In this document: positions 1-11,262 of the stretch, piece by piece | Numbering within the stretch: the first letter of the stretch is position 1 | Layout: every line of letters begins with the position of its first letter | Source: Dryococelus australis | Lineage: Eukaryota; Arthropoda; Insecta; Phasmatodea; Phasmatidae | Assembly: GCA_029891345.1 (NCBI GenBank) | Contig: CM056993.1 | Coordinates: forward strand, 276,350,016-276,414,015 | DNA: 64,000 nt | Direction of reading: 5' to 3' | Position numbers and translations under genes: made by a program | Notes under the pieces: model-generated | What the model was told of the DNA's origin: nothing | Databases searched by the model: none | The model's input: the letters and a program-made list of their open reading frames with translations, nothing else

Positions 1-362
1 CCGGGTTTCTGGCCAATCGTGGCACGTTTTCGTTCCGGGCCGGAGTTTTTTTTTTAGCGCACTCTCCTATTTGCTTTTCCAGTTTTCTTTAAATTCCCTC
101 CAAATTTTTTTCTTCCCATTATTAGTTTAGTGTGGTATAGCTTTAAGTTTTGCGTTTTGGGGTTTTGGTTATTTTCCTTTTATTCTACATCTTTCACTGC
201 TTTCTTCTGTTACAGCCTTCAAGTTATCTGCTTTCAGTCAAATTGTGCAGTAAAGTGATTGATCATTGGGAGGCCGGCTTCTCTTATGTATCCATGTATT
301 GTAAATGTATCTCGCATCTGATGTAACTTTTCATGTTGAAATAAAAAACAATAAATCAATCA
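1..362 (+). mobile_element. Possible LINE 3' end (3' UTR and tail)
   Basis: A T-rich stretch finishes with AATAAA-type signals and a short AATC-like repeated tail (about 340-362), the usual look of the 3' end of an insect non-LTR retrotransposon. No reverse transcriptase frame is visible in the part inside the window, so the element, if real, lies mostly upstream of base 1. A retroposed host transcript tail is an alternative. Confidence 0.3.
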
Positions 363-789
363 ATGAAATCAACGCAAGATGTCAGGCGTCACTAAGGAGG
401 ATCATCTCGATGCGGTCTTGACGTGACAACGGCATTTTACCTGCAACAAATGAAAAACGTGTTCTTCCCGTGTACGGAGACTTTTGGGACTACCTGTACA
501 ATACCGAGCAACCACACGCCACAGTTCCACGCCCAGACAAGGAGGGAGGGAGGGAGGGAGGGAGGGAGGCGGGCAGTCTCTTTCAGCGAGGGACGTCGAA
601 AGACGGTGTTGGCGGCGGGCTAGACGCCGTGACGAAGATGGCGCCCGCGCGACAGAGAGGTGGACGCCAGCCAAGCCGCGGGCGACATCCCCGCTATTGA
701 CAAACAACGTGGTATTTTCGTTCACCTCGGCGCGGCCGACCGCATTACACCGGAGCCACTTGCGACACAGCGGCTCGACCACACACGAC
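363..789. other. GC-rich unassigned stretch
   Basis: GC-rich compared with its neighbours, with overlapping open frames of 60-130 codons on both strands that show no family motif. Contains a purine tract at 541-570. Opposing frames of similar length are expected from GC-rich sequence and are not evidence of a gene. Confidence 0.4.
541..570 (+). repeat. GGGA simple repeat
   Basis: About seven tandem GGGA units form a G-rich tract on the plus strand. Confidence 0.85.
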
Positions 790-1261
790 TTAATGGACAT
801 GTACGTTTTTTTTTTTTTTTTTTTTTTTGTGAAATAGTTGTTTGCGCGAATACACGTATCTCTGTAAATAAATGTTCTGCAAATACCACCCTTATTTGTC
901 AGGAAAGATAAAAAACAATTATCTATGCCCCTACTGTTTTACTTTTGTCATATTCAGTATATTCTTGGAGAAACTAATTCGTGAAGATAGTCAAATATCT
1001 CATTTTTAAAGCTTGCCTGTGCAGTTTCCTTAAACGGCAAGAGAAAAGTACAACGATACGGACGTAGTTTAATCTGCGGTCTTTCATCTGGCGTAATAAA
1101 ACCCCACAGTTACAGATATAATTTACACAGTATAACGTCACGGCGGAAACATGGCACGCCTTGCGCGTAGAAGCGATGAGACACTTGGCGTGCATGTTAA
1201 TGTCGCCCGTATTGTTCCTTCGCTTCTTGACCTTGAACGCGCAGCTCCAACTAACTCTTAA
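790..1261 (-). mobile_element. TTAA-flanked short element, copy 1
   Basis: TTAA stands at both edges (790-793 and 1258-1261) of a 464-bp non-coding unit. Two arms can be named: arm B (about 794-1022, containing TTGTTTGCGCGAATAC) and arm A (about 1023-1257, containing the complement of GGTCAAGAAGCGAAGG), which meet at an internal TTAA near 1031. The same A/B unit recurs at 29479-29903 and twice, nested, at 35463-36383. TTAA duplication is the habit of piggyBac and Kolobok superfamilies; which one moved this is inference. A T-tract (806-828) interrupts the left end. Confidence 0.7.
806..828 (+). repeat. Poly-T tract
   Basis: A run of about 23 T sits inside the left end of the TTAA element. Confidence 0.9.
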
Positions 1262-1608
1262 GTTGGTGGTATCCATGCCCCCATGTGCTTATTTATGTAT
1301 ATATTTACAACTTACTCTCAAGATTAAATATTGAAATCCATACTTCATTATTGCATACCGAACTACTTTACGCAATTCCTCAAACCAAAATGGACTGTCT
1401 TTAGTCCGTATTTTCTCATGGGAGCTTGAAAAATAATAAATATAGAGTTGATCTTTGTTGCAGTTACAGAATAAATAAAACAACATGGGCAAAATAATCC
1501 CTATGCCCTGAAAGTTCTCGTTTTCAAATATTTTTCATGACAAGTAGACTACAGTTAAATAACATACATAAATGCAATATGGAAAATAAGCTACACTCTT
1601 AAGGAATC
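1262..1608. other. Unassigned AT-rich stretch
   Basis: Nothing recognisable on either strand; only short frames without motifs. Confidence 0.5.
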
Positions 1609-1765
1609 CTTCGCATGTGGGAATCGTACCGGACAGTTGGTCGGCAAGTTTTCTCCCGTTTCCCCCGCCTTTTCATTCCGGCGCTGCTCCATACCTCGCT
1701 TCACCCTCATCGGCTCTCAAGACCTCGATATTAAGAGACGCTCAAATCTCTCCATTCCACTCTTA
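1609..1765 (+). mobile_element. SINE S1, body only
   Basis: A 5'-truncated copy of the S1 SINE lacking the tRNA-like head. It begins at the conserved CGCATGTGGGAATCG segment and runs through CCGGCGCTGCTCCATAC and CTCATCGGCTCTCAAGACC to the AAATCTCTCC end. Spacing matches the complete copies at 31006-31263 and 50881-51131 apart from small indels. Confidence 0.85.
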
Positions 1766-2888
1766 AGAGCTCCGCCTGACTGACGCATGAAATACGTTGC
1801 AAAGTTTGATATAAAACAAGTAATTCAAAACCGGTTGGATTTTTTGTAGTAGTGTCTAAACACGAAAGACATTTTAAAAAACGTTCCGTGCCCTCAGACA
1901 AGTTTGAAGTTCTCTTTTCAACTCCAAAAACTCCGGAAATGGTCAGCCAAATCCTTCCAAGCTTCACTTCTCTTTATTGCCCCTATCCCCTCTACATTTT
2001 GCTAAGTTAAAAAAGTTTTATAGGGACAAAATACTCCCCGGAAAATCTTAAATACGAGTTCATTTAACTATAAGTAATCTGCATCGCATTTATAAATCGG
2101 AATACCACAGCATGTTACTGATAATGGCGTCAAGTCCCCCCTGGGAACGTTTCTCTAGTTATATAACAAATTTCGTTACCCAGAAATATTTCCGCCATTC
2201 GAAAACATTCCTGGACATTTGCCGCAGCACTTCAAATCCCGTTTTTCCCGGTCGCTGGACACCCCGAGAGGCCCCCGGTCCTGGACACCCTGAAACGGCA
2301 GAGACTAACTTATTTATACACTTCCACCACTCACGTTTCCTTGTAATGTAATTCAGAAGACGTGAACTCGTATTTTAAATTTTGCGTGTATTTTGCCTCT
2401 ATACAAAAATTTTACTTTGGAAAATTTTGAGGGGATACAGTCAAAAAGAAGAAAAAATAAAAAGCGAAGCTACTTTTTTGGCACTCTGAAAATGGTCAAC
2501 TATTTGCTTCTTAGAGGTAGCCCCTATTTTGATCACGTTTGTTGCTCACTTAAAAAGACGCCAGCCATGAAATGAATATGAATACATTATTTAGATGCTT
2601 ATTCGGGTATTCAGATGGCTATCCTCACCGCCAGGATCAAAGATCAAATGAAAATACCATTACACAAATTCCACATAAACTTAACTGATGAACACGAAGT
2701 TTTTAGTGATAATGACCGCATCTCGGACTGACATAAAAATTCCATTCTATGTTTATGAGCAGGACCCTGGCAAATTATGAAACCATTAAAATTATCAGAA
2801 TTACTTACTAAAACTGTACGGCGTTCCTGTTCGTGTAACATTCAACATTACATTACGAACGTCAGATATTTCACAGTATTAAGATGGT
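1766..2888. other. Unassigned stretch
   Basis: AT-rich, with short frames only. A small imperfect duplication of a GGTC..TGGACACCC word lies at about 2248-2292. No gene or element recognised. Confidence 0.45.
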
Positions 2889-3110
2889 TATAGGCTGTTC
2901 ACCGTAACGTGAGCACTATTTAAGACCCTGCTAAAATGTTCCTTTCAGCCTATTTCTATCTTCCCGCCACTTTGAAATACAAACACTGATATTTTAATAA
3001 TAAACACAGTGTACACTTTTGCCTAGTCTCAAAAGTTAACGTCCGTGGCTGCAATAAAATATATAATAGTGAACCTTAAAGCGTGCTCACTTTACTGTGA
3101 ATAGCCTATA
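2889..3110 (+). mobile_element. TA-MITE, short class
   Basis: A 222-bp element begins TATAGGCTGTTCACCG and ends in the inverted form CACTTTACTGTGAATAG then CCTATA, with TA on both sides. It has no coding capacity. The TA duplication and inverted ends point to mobilisation by a Tc1/mariner-type transposase, although the source element is not in this window. Confidence 0.85.
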
Positions 3111-3600
3111 TGCACATTTTTAGTTTGCAAAAATAAATGCGACTTCACACGCACGATTTCTATTTTAAAAACCGATACGGCCAAGATATGAGACTTTATA
3201 TTCATATGTTTATAGACATTTCTAGAAAATTTATATATCGAGATAAGTTAGTTTTACATACACAAATCACGTGACGCGCCAACTCTACTGTCAATCGAGC
3301 ATAAAATAAAATAGACGTCCATCACAAATCAAAAGATTTATCGTTCTTTCGAGATGACTCGCCTATTCACGCAGGCTGGAAGCGGCCGCTGTGCTGCTGC
3401 CACACCTCCCAGCGGCGAACTTGATCCGTGCCCGCCGTAATTTACATTTGGCAGCGAACCATAAACAAACTATATATTTTATACTCCAGATCGTAACTTC
3501 CGACAGCGGAGCTGCTCGGCCCAGCACTCGCGTGCTCGTCGACAGACAAGACTTGCCAGTGACGCAACGAACAGCACGTGCCCGACGTTAACAACTTTCT
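3111..3600. other. Unassigned stretch
   Basis: AT-rich to about 3370, then more balanced. Short frames at 3391-3591 carry no motif. Nothing assigned. Confidence 0.45.
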
Positions 3601-4014
3601 GAGACGACGAAAACACAGCCCCGTTCCGCGACAAACATGTTTCTCTTAGTACTAGCCCAGCTGTAACGCCAGTAGCTGTCAAAATAACGTAAACAATTCA
3701 ATAACGGGAAGTTGGGAGATCAAACTACCGACCATGTGCGCGTGATCCGAGATATCTTGTTATCAAACACGACGTATAGGCCGTTCACGGTAAAGTGAGC
3801 ACTTTTTGAGACGACGAAAACACAGCCCCGTTCCGCGACAAACATGTTTCTCTTAGTACTAGCCCAGCTGTAACGCCAGTAGCTGTCAAAATAACGTAAA
3901 CAATTCAATAACGGGAAGTTGGGAGATCAAACTACCGACCGTGTGCGCGTGATCCGAGATATCTTGTTATCAAACACGACGTATAGGCCGTTCACGGTAA
4001 AGTGAGCACCTTTT
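3601..4014 (+). repeat. Recent 207-bp tandem duplication
   Basis: Bases 3601-3807 and 3808-4014 are the same 207-bp unit, differing at two sites that I can find (3733/3940 and one in the terminal T run). Each unit ends with the first 30 or so bases of a MITE; only the second runs on into the complete element. The junctions share CTTT-N-TGA, so a microhomology or slippage event inside the MITE end, after its insertion, explains the structure. Confidence 0.9.
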
Positions 4015-4220
4015 GAAGCTGTTTCATCAGACAAAATAACTAATAAATACATTTCATTGTGGCTTCGGACTTTTAGTTTTGGGTATGGTGAACGTATACA
4101 CTGTGCTTATTACTCACACGAAAGGGTTTACATGAACAAATGGTGGAAGGATATAAATTGCTCGAAAGAAAAAAGTTGCTAGGGCTTCAAAAGTGCTCAC
4201 TTTAACGTGAACGGCCTATA
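3982..4220 (+). mobile_element. TA-MITE, short class
   Basis: Starts TATAGGCCGTTCACGG and ends CGTGAACGGCCTATA, 239 bp with TA at both edges. It is nearly the same sequence throughout as the copy nested in a Tc1 gene at 18953-19191, including the shared internal words GTTTCATCAGAC and GGTGGAAGGATATAAATTG, so the two belong to one young subfamily. Its left end is the part duplicated in the 207-bp repeat. Confidence 0.93.
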
Positions 4221-4324
4221 CTTGTTTACGTTTTCAGCTGTAACGAAATACGCACTGGCACGGAATGTTAATTTTTTTTGTTGTGGCGATGTTTAAAACG
4301 AAAATATGTGAGAGTTTACAAACC

Positions 4325-4490
4325 AGGCTTCCCGTGGCACAGTCGGTTGGTGCGCCACCGATCTGGGATGCGGGAGGCTCTGGGTTCCTTCGCCGGCGAG
4401 GAAGATGGTGTACAATTGGTTTGATTCCGTCGTGCTTCACCTCTTTGCTCACCGCTCCGCTCTCATCTCCTCACCAATAGCCGGTCCACT
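4325..4490 (+). mobile_element. tRNA-derived SINE, second type
   Basis: A tRNA-like head shows an A box (GTGGCACAGTCGGTTGG at about 4335) and a B-box-like GGCTCTGGGTTCC at about 4375, followed by a GC-rich body. The head differs from S1, so this is a separate tRNA-derived family or a tRNA pseudogene. No canonical cloverleaf could be drawn. Confidence 0.55.
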
Positions 4491-5213
4491 ATAAACGCAT
4501 CCTTAGACGCGAATAGGCAGTTTGAAATAAAATGCAAGGCGGTGGATCTGTGTTTATTTCTCTTTGGTGGTAAATTCAAAGATTAGACCTGTAAAAAGAA
4601 TCTAGTATAAATTCTTATCACGTAAAAACATTATTTCCTCAAAATGCTTTCTTTTTGAAAATGTGTTTCGAACCAAAATATACCTCCAACTAAAGAAAGA
4701 TCGCGGTGTTAAATTGTCACACTGATATTTTGCCCTAAAGAAAGCTTGCTAGACGACGGATTGTTGTGAATCACTTTCAATTGACGGACGAAAACGACAG
4801 ACGGATAACTGCCTGACGGACAGACGACTGACGGATGCGACGGACTATTGCGAGTCCAGCCTAAGCTGGAAATGTTAATTAACCAACAAAAATAGGCTAT
4901 AAAGTGATTTCTACTGTTTTACAATGAAATTCAATGACCGAAGCTCTGTTACGTACGTTCGACAGATTCGTTAGTGAGTAGTTACCCATTAATTGAATTC
5001 TCTGAGATGAGCATATCGCAGTTTGAAACAACAGATTCAGCTTCAGCGTGTGCCAAACTGTAGCTCGCGATGAACAGGCCCGGGGATTGTCCTCGTACCC
5101 GAGTGGGGCGCCGGTGTGGCAACCACCAAGCCGTGGCCCATACGTCTCGCCAGCTAACTAGTTGGCACGCCCACCGCAGCCCCGCCATTCTCCGCTCGCC
5201 CCAGATGTAGTTA
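4491..5213. other. Unassigned stretch
   Basis: No element recognised. A cluster of GACGGA words lies at about 4784-4846. The frame on the minus strand at 4982-5188 has no supporting motif. Confidence 0.45.
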
Positions 5214-5410
5214 GGAGTGAGTCAGTGAAGAGATTTGGGTGGCTCTTAGACAGCGACGTCTCGAGATCCGATGAAGGTGAGTATGGAGCGGGGGGAATGG
5301 GAGATCCCTGAGAAAATCGTCCAGCGAAAATACGGCGACTGAGCCGGAAATTGAACGCGGTTCGCATTGGTGGGATGTGAGCAGGCTAACCGCTCAGCCA
5401 CCGCGGTCCC
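5214..5410 (-). mobile_element. SINE S1
   Basis: Reverse copy of S1. The head is at the high-coordinate end (complement reads GGTGGCTGAGCGGTTAGCC, a good A box), followed by a diverged B box, the conserved body and the TGAGTCAGTGAAGAG tail at 5217-5232. Parts of the body are shortened relative to other copies. Confidence 0.88.
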
Positions 5411-5683
5411 TTCACGAGAATATTTCTAGACAACATACAGTTCAAAGCACTATGGAGTAGTCCACCTTCTTCGATTGGCTGAAGCATGTTCTGGTTCGTG
5501 TTAACTGTCAGTGCACGAATCACGAAGGTTCAGTGTCGGAGTTACAGAATTCCGAGTGCTTCCGCCCAACGCGGAAACGACACCAGCAGCCAATGGGGGT
5601 ATGTAAATAGCCGAGGTGTAAATATAGTATTGAAGACTACTGAGCGCTCCGATTTTTTCGCGAAAAATCACGGGCCCTAGCTA
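5411..5683. other. Unassigned stretch
   Basis: Contains one 64-codon frame with no motif; nothing else recognised. Confidence 0.4.
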
Positions 5684-6060
5684 TAGCCTATTTGTGATTT
5701 CTTCACAGTTTTTGAACAAAATCTTTGAAAAATCGCCCCATGTAAGACGTGTTTGGTTGTTTCCTACATATGTCATGTATCGGAAGCGTTTTACGCTTCT
5801 GCTGACAAAAAAAAACGACATTAAATTGCAGTTTTATTCATATTTTACCTATATGCTATAATAATTCATTTATAATTAATATGAATAAAAACAATGAGAG
5901 AAAAAAAGGTGTGTTGTTAATGCCTAGTAAGAAATAGTTCTTATAGTAATATTACACTGAGTGCGCACGAATACTGTGCGCTGTCCCTTTGGTGTAAATT
6001 TCTAGACTCGTTTATTTATTTTTTGCATTAGGCGGAGGAATACCATGGATGAACTATAAC
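5684..6060 (+). mobile_element. Derived TA-MITE relative, right end lost
   Basis: Homologous along most of its length to 33225-33645: both have ATCTTTGAAAAATC, GTTGTTTCCTA and ATTACACTGAGTGCGCA in order. The sister copy finishes with a degenerate form of the MITE right end (AAGCAGGGCTT then GTAACCGTGAATATATA); this copy stops near GGCGGAGGAATACC. I therefore place both as a diverged branch of the TA-MITE family. Confidence 0.6.
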
Positions 6061-6281
6061 ATGTGTCGACATACGCCTGGCAAATTAAAAAAAAAAACAC
6101 CGTTTATATATGATACCTCAGTTTTATGGGGTTTACACAATAAAAAAATTAAGCAGTAAGCATAGGTTATCACAAATGTAGGCCTAATTAACACAATGGC
6201 TATTCAACTGTCTAGGTTGGATTAATAGACCATTATTGACTGAGGTGTGTTATTTAAAATCAAAACAGACACAGTTGATCT
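6061..6281. other. AT-rich spacer
   Basis: No recognisable element between the MITE relative and the Tc1 element. Confidence 0.4.
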
Positions 6282-7868
6282 AAATATTCGTCGCACTGTA
6301 ATTGCGCAATAGGAAAATATTTAATGAAAATAAAATGTAGGTACTGACATGAAGGTACGAATTTATAACAAATAAAAATCATAATATTGAAAAAGAAAAC
6401 AAAACATCCCAAAACAACATTACATTACTCCATGTAACCTGCAACATGTATTCATCCGAGTGCAGTAACAACACTCATGCCATAGGCTAGCCAGAAGTCC
6501 AGACAGTGCTGATACAGACTAGGGCACAGTGAGGACTGCTGGTTGAGGATAGCACAAAGTGTAGGGAAGAATGGGCCGGGAAGGCAAGGAAACAGAAAGA
6601 AAGATGATTCATAGTACATCTATGTTACGATGCTAAATCGTACAAAGAAATACGTTAAATTATCTGTAGGCCAATCACAACAGTGAAAAACATTATATAC
6701 AGGTTTAAACAAACAAAAAAAAAAAAAACTGAATGCTGCATGGAATGGCCCTTCATTCTCGTAACTACAAAGGAAACGTAAAAGTAAAAATAACTCCTAA
6801 ACTGAACTAAGAGCACCGAAAATTCACGTAGAGACAGCAAATAAAACAGGAAAGAGTATTTCAGTGAATACAGTAAGGAATGTGCTTTACAAATCTGGCT
6901 TTCGTGGACGAAGAGTCCGTAGAAAGCCGTATATAAACATAGTGAACAGAAGGAAGAGAATAGCGTACGCAAAAACCAAAAGAAATAAGGATTAAGAATG
7001 TTGTAAAACGGTTGTCTTCACGGACGAAAGTAGATTTAACATGTTCAAGTCCCATGGGAGAGGGAGAGGGAGAGAGAGTGAGTGAGTGGAGAACAAAAAA
7101 TAGTGACGTGGAAGAAAGGAACTTGACTACAACTGTCAAACATGGGAGAGGGATTCGGCACAAGTTTATGGTTGCACGAGTGCGGATGGTGTGGGGGGAC
7201 TTCCAGGTCAATTGAATGTATCACGGACCAATATGGCTATCTGCAGATTCTGAAAGAACATCTTACCAACAGTGCGGAATATATAGGGCTGACTGGGAAC
7301 TACATTTTTACACGGGACAATGACCCAAAGCACACGACTCAAAATACCAGGTTGTGGCTACAGTATAGCAACCCACAATACATGCACACTCCACCAGTCA
7401 CAGGACGTCAGTCCGGTCGAGCACTTGTGGAATGTTCTGGAACAAACTATAAGAAGACACGTTTCCAACAAGCATGATTTACAGGCAGCTTTGCTGCAAG
7501 AGTGGCGAAAAATTCTAAGAGAAACGACTGAAAAGTTAGTGGTGTCGATGGCAAGAAGACAGGCAGGCGTTATTCAAATAAAATATGGCCTCACAAAGTA
7601 CTGAATGCCAAAAGCTGTGCTGAAATAACACGAAAAAGGCACAGACGAATGAATACTTCTTGGAGGATCCATTGAGGACTGTTAGATTGTTTTGGGATGT
7701 TGCGTTGATTGACTAGGTAACATAAGAATTTTTTGTTTGCATTTTTAATGTTATGAGTTATATACATTATTAAATTTGTACCACCATGTTTGTATCAACA
7801 TTTTATTTTTTAATAAATACTTTTCAATTGTATAATTACAATGCGACGAATACTTATTATAACCACTG
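6282..7868 (+). mobile_element. Tc1-like transposon with both ends
   Basis: The outer bases read CAGT at the left and its complement ACTG at the right, followed by TA at 7869-7870. Both ends share TATTCGTCGCAYTGTAATT in inverted orientation (about 6294-6312 and 7837-7855). The 1587-bp length is typical of complete Tc1 elements. It carries one transposase gene on the plus strand (6540-7600), broken by frameshifts and stops. The left flank has CA rather than TA, so the left target base has mutated or the end is a few bases off. Confidence 0.85.
6540..7600 (+). pseudogene. Tc1-like transposase, broken
   Basis: A DDE transposase of the Tc1 group that would cut and paste its own element in the nucleus. 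Visible pieces in order are YKSGFRGRRVRRKPYI (about 6890-6940), TDESRFNMF with the first catalytic Asp at 7023-7025, a TVKHGRG segment near 7135, RDNDPKHTTQ with the second Asp at 7316-7318, and SPVEHLWNVLEQ with the catalytic Glu at 7419-7421. The spacing of the last two is 34 residues, as in Tc1 D34E enzymes. The second Asp is in a different frame from the first Asp and the Glu, so there are at least two frameshifts, and stops interrupt the N-terminal part. All three catalytic residues survive, so the decay is by frame rather than by active-site loss. Confidence 0.9.
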
Positions 7869-8721
7869 TATAGGTTTTTATTAATTACCATTTTTGCTGC
7901 CGAGAATTGTTTTTAGCAACAGGCTAACAGAAATACGTCTCAAATATTCGGTATATGTAATCAAAAAGTACATGTATGTTCATTTGTATGCTCCCATATG
8001 ACTGACTAAACTTAAGCCTTGGGAATTGAATCTTTTAGTTTAATTTTTTTTTTGCAGTAGTGAGTTACAAAGTCATTGCGTATGCTTATATTTGGCGCAA
8101 AGCGATGAAACATGTTAGTTACAGTGCTGGGAATATTTCCCGAACTTTGTCAAACTACATAAAAGGTAAATACGGCATTAATTTACAAAAAATAAATAAA
8201 ACCACTGTCATACCATAAAAAAAATTGAAACGAGGTGAATGGCACTACTACTGCGGACACAAAATATCATGCCGTGAGCTGACTTCACACAAGAAATATT
8301 CATCGCAGCAAGGAGTGTATGACTCGAACACTCTGCGAGACTGGAGTAGCACGGGATGCTTAAGAATTAACTTGTCCAATTAGTGTCAATTTATGTCCGA
8401 GTGCAAGAACTCGTGTTGCAAAAATAAATGGAAAGTTTTTTTGTACCCTTGTCCGACGTCAAATTAGCCATCGCCCAGGAAAAAAAAAAGTGCTTGCAAT
8501 CTCTCTCAGATGATGTTTTTGTAGCACGTAATCTGTTACTTGAGCTCAAGTAAGCACTAATTAGATATCTGAGATGGTCATAATTTGAAACATAATTTAT
8601 GATGCACAGTATCCAGCTCGACTTTTATGACACGATTCCGTAAGAATACGAACACTCATATTAGTAATCCGGCGGGATGAACACCCGTACAATTCATGCT
8701 GTATCCAGGTACATTTGGTCT
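7869..8721. other. Unassigned AT-rich stretch
   Basis: No gene or repeat recognised; only short A and T runs. Confidence 0.45.
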
Positions 8722-8820
8722 ATAAGCTATTAATGGTAAAGTGAGCATTTTTCGAAGCCCTCTCATCTGGAATAATTGTCAATAAATATTGTATATTGTA
8801 GCCTTAGATGTGATCTTTCG
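8722..8820 (+). mobile_element. TA-MITE left-end fragment
   Basis: Diverged left end (ATTAATGGTAAAGTGAGC) followed by AAGCCCTCTCATCTGGAATA, an internal segment also present in the microsatellite-bearing copy at 46923. The right end is missing. Confidence 0.7.
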
Positions 8821-9455
8821 AGTCCTGTGAAATGTACGAGAGGAGTCACCAGCTGTGCGACAAACTTAGTGAGGATGTTCCTTGCAAAATATCAGTTAGA
8901 AAATGTGCGACAACGAACCCCAGGAAACCACTCATAGGGGCAGGAAACCCTCGCGAAGATGCGGTTGAAATAATGAACTTTATTTATTTACGCTAAAACC
9001 TTCTGATACTAAGGGATATTTTTTATATGCATGTCAAACAATTCAATAACTTTAACACAGAAATTTGGCCTACCGCATTCCCTACATGGTAAAATGGAGA
9101 TTGACGCCCCTTTGAATAGCGGAAAAGGCGTCTTCGTAAATCGTTACGTAAAGTATAATCTCGGGTTACGAATTATAATGGAAAGTCGTAAATAATAGAG
9201 TCATCATGGTGAGAAAGCCTCCGACGAATGGTATACGAGAAAAATGACATACAAGATTACAAATGCCACGTAAAGCTTACGAAGTTTGCTAAATGGTTGA
9301 TATTTAATGACAATTATTCCAAATGCAGCAGCCTTGTCGTGACTGGCAGGGGAAAGCAGCACCGTCAGAAAACAGCATCGTCGTTTGTCGGCCCAGTTGT
9401 AAGCAGGTGTGACGAGCCATGAGGCACTGCTGCCGTGGCACCTGCGGAGCGACTG
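8821..9455. other. Unassigned stretch
   Basis: Nothing recognisable; short overlapping frames on both strands at 9204-9570 run into the adjacent MITE and have no motif. Confidence 0.45.
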
Positions 9456-9892
9456 TAGGCTGTTCACGATAAAATGAGCACTTTTGAAATCCCTGCTTAA
9501 GATCTACTTGTATACATGTTATGTATTCCTCCGCCTTGTATAAAATTAAAATTGCTATGGGCCTCATCACTTTATTAATGCGTCGTCGGTCAAGTGAAAC
9601 TGTGAAATAGTTAACGAAGTAAATACTTTACAAATATGCTAATTTTCACACTTCGATGCATTAAAAAAAAAAACAGAAAGTGAAAGAAATAATTTTAAGT
9701 TATTATAAATGGTTAACACTTTCCATTCGATATTATGATACGGAACTACTTTCCATCCACGAATACCCACTTTACAGGGAGAATGTCACTCAGTGCGCCC
9801 GTTAAAATATATGCATGCAGGGGCGTTCAGGGGTAGTGGCTTTTTTCAAAGGTTCATTTCAAAAGTGCTCACTTTATCGTGAACAGCCTTTA
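9456..9892 (-). mobile_element. TA-MITE, long class
   Basis: Starts TAGGCTGTTCACGATAAAATG and ends TTTATCGTGAACAGCCTTTA with TA at 9456-9457 and 9891-9892, 437 bp. Interior words (GTGAAACTGTGAAA, GTCACTCAGTGCGCCCG, AAAATATATGCATGCAGG) are shared with the other long copies. Orientation is taken relative to the copy at 12309. The right end and the following sequence recur at 13796-14290. Confidence 0.92.
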
Positions 9893-10205
9893 GTCGGGTC
9901 ACATGCATCATTACCACTATGCACACAGCAATGAACTGGTATTATAAACGTCCTAACGTCGACTCGCCTACTAATATTCTCAAAGGTAACCATGTCATTT
10001 TAGCGTGTAAATAAGAAGACAAGGTGTGCTGCATTCCATAAGGTTAGTTACTTAGCCTGTTCCGGATATTTCATACCTAAAAATGATTGTGAAATACCTG
10101 TTTCAGTCCGTTTCACTTTGAAAAAAAAATCTGCATTACAAACAACAATAAAAACATAAACCATATCCGGAAGTGAAATATTTACTAAATGCTATTCGTA
10201 TGCCT
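9893..10205 (-). repeat. Dispersed repeat H, within a segmental duplication
   Basis: From the MITE right end onward, this block is repeated at 13974-14290 with only a few percent difference, so the pair is a segmental duplication. Independently, its complement (CATTTTTAGGTATGAAATA then GCAGCACACCTTGTC) matches the more diverged copies at 29190-29470 and 52780-53035, so it also belongs to an interspersed family of unknown class. Confidence 0.8.
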
Positions 10206-10425
10206 CTCCCGGACGCGGTGAAGTCCTTCCCTTCCCATGTAACGCGACCAGCTGCACGCAGCAGCGCGGGTACACACATGTCCCCTGCAGCGCTTCGCCC
10301 TGCACGCACGCACGCACGCACGCCAACGTGACGCGCCTGCGCCTGCGCACATCTCGCTTCACGTTTGCTTTCCGGCACTTTTCTTACGGAACGCGACACA
10401 ATCGGGACTGTCAAAGGTAAAGTCA
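10206..10425. other. GC-rich block with GCAC repeat
   Basis: CpG-rich sequence inserted between repeat H and a MITE fragment. It holds a short CGCA tandem run at about 10302-10322. It is absent after the duplicate of H at 14290, so it marks the end of the duplicated segment. Confidence 0.5.
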
Positions 10426-10785
10426 TAGTCAAGCATCTTGTATCCTGCTGCGAGCCCGATCACTTTATCCATGCGTCGGTCGGGTGAAACTCTGGAAATG
10501 TTCGAACGGTAAATATTTAACAGATTTACTCATTCGTACACTTACATGCATTAGAAAAGAGAAAAAAAAAACATAACCCGAAAGAAATAATTTCAAGTAT
10601 TCACAAATACTTCCCTAGCATCTTCAGTCCAACGTTAAGACAAGAGACTACTTTCCCTTCGTCGTTGCCAACTTTACTGGGTACATGCCGGTCAGTGTGC
10701 CCGTTAAAATATATGCAAGATAGTAGCCGTGACATTTTTCAAATGTTGATTTCGGAAGTGCTCATTTTACCGTGAACAACCTATA
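10426..10785 (-). mobile_element. TA-MITE, long class, left end missing
   Basis: Contains the internal words of the long class (CACTTTATCCATGCGTCGG, GTGCCCGTTAAAATATATGC) and a clear right end TTTTACCGTGAACAACCTATA at 10765-10785. The first 60-70 bp are replaced by GC-rich sequence. Confidence 0.8.
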
Positions 10786-11097
10786 AGCAGCTAAATTAAC
10801 GACCACGATCGTTCATTCGTTCGTTATGACGCCCGTCTACTTAAAAAAGTTTCCTAAGTTTGAGACCGAAAAATGCCGGAGTGTTCTAGTCTTCCTGCGT
10901 GTGCCTATGGGAGCGGACACCGCCATTTTGGATTTGTGTGCATTTCTCGACTACTTATTCTTCAAACGAAATATTTATAAACGGGGTTTGTCACAGGTTT
11001 CGGCATATATAAAAACTTATTTTGAAGTCCATAGCATTTTACCCATGTGGTGTTTTGCTACATCACGGTCAACTCAGGGGCCTAGATGGACCAGGAT
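10786..11097. other. Unassigned stretch
   Basis: A 93-codon frame (10826-11107) has no recognisable motif and runs into the SINE that follows. Nothing else seen. Confidence 0.4.
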
Positions 11098-11262
11098 GTT
11101 CGCATGAGGCAATCTTGCCGGACGATGCCGCTGGTCGGCGCGTTTTCTCGGGTGTCTCCCGTTTCCCCCCGTCTATTCACTCCGACGCTGCTCCATACTC
11201 ACCTCGCTTCACGCTCATCGGCTCTCCAGACCTCGATGTTAAGAGCCGCACAAATCTCTCCA
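11098..11262 (+). mobile_element. SINE S1, body only
   Basis: Begins at a diverged CGCATGAGGCAATC segment, then GACGATGCCGCTGGTCGGCG, the GCTGCTCCATACTCACC block and the CTCGATGTTAAGAGCCGC block. The tRNA-like head is missing. Overlapping frames here merely translate the SINE. Confidence 0.88.
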
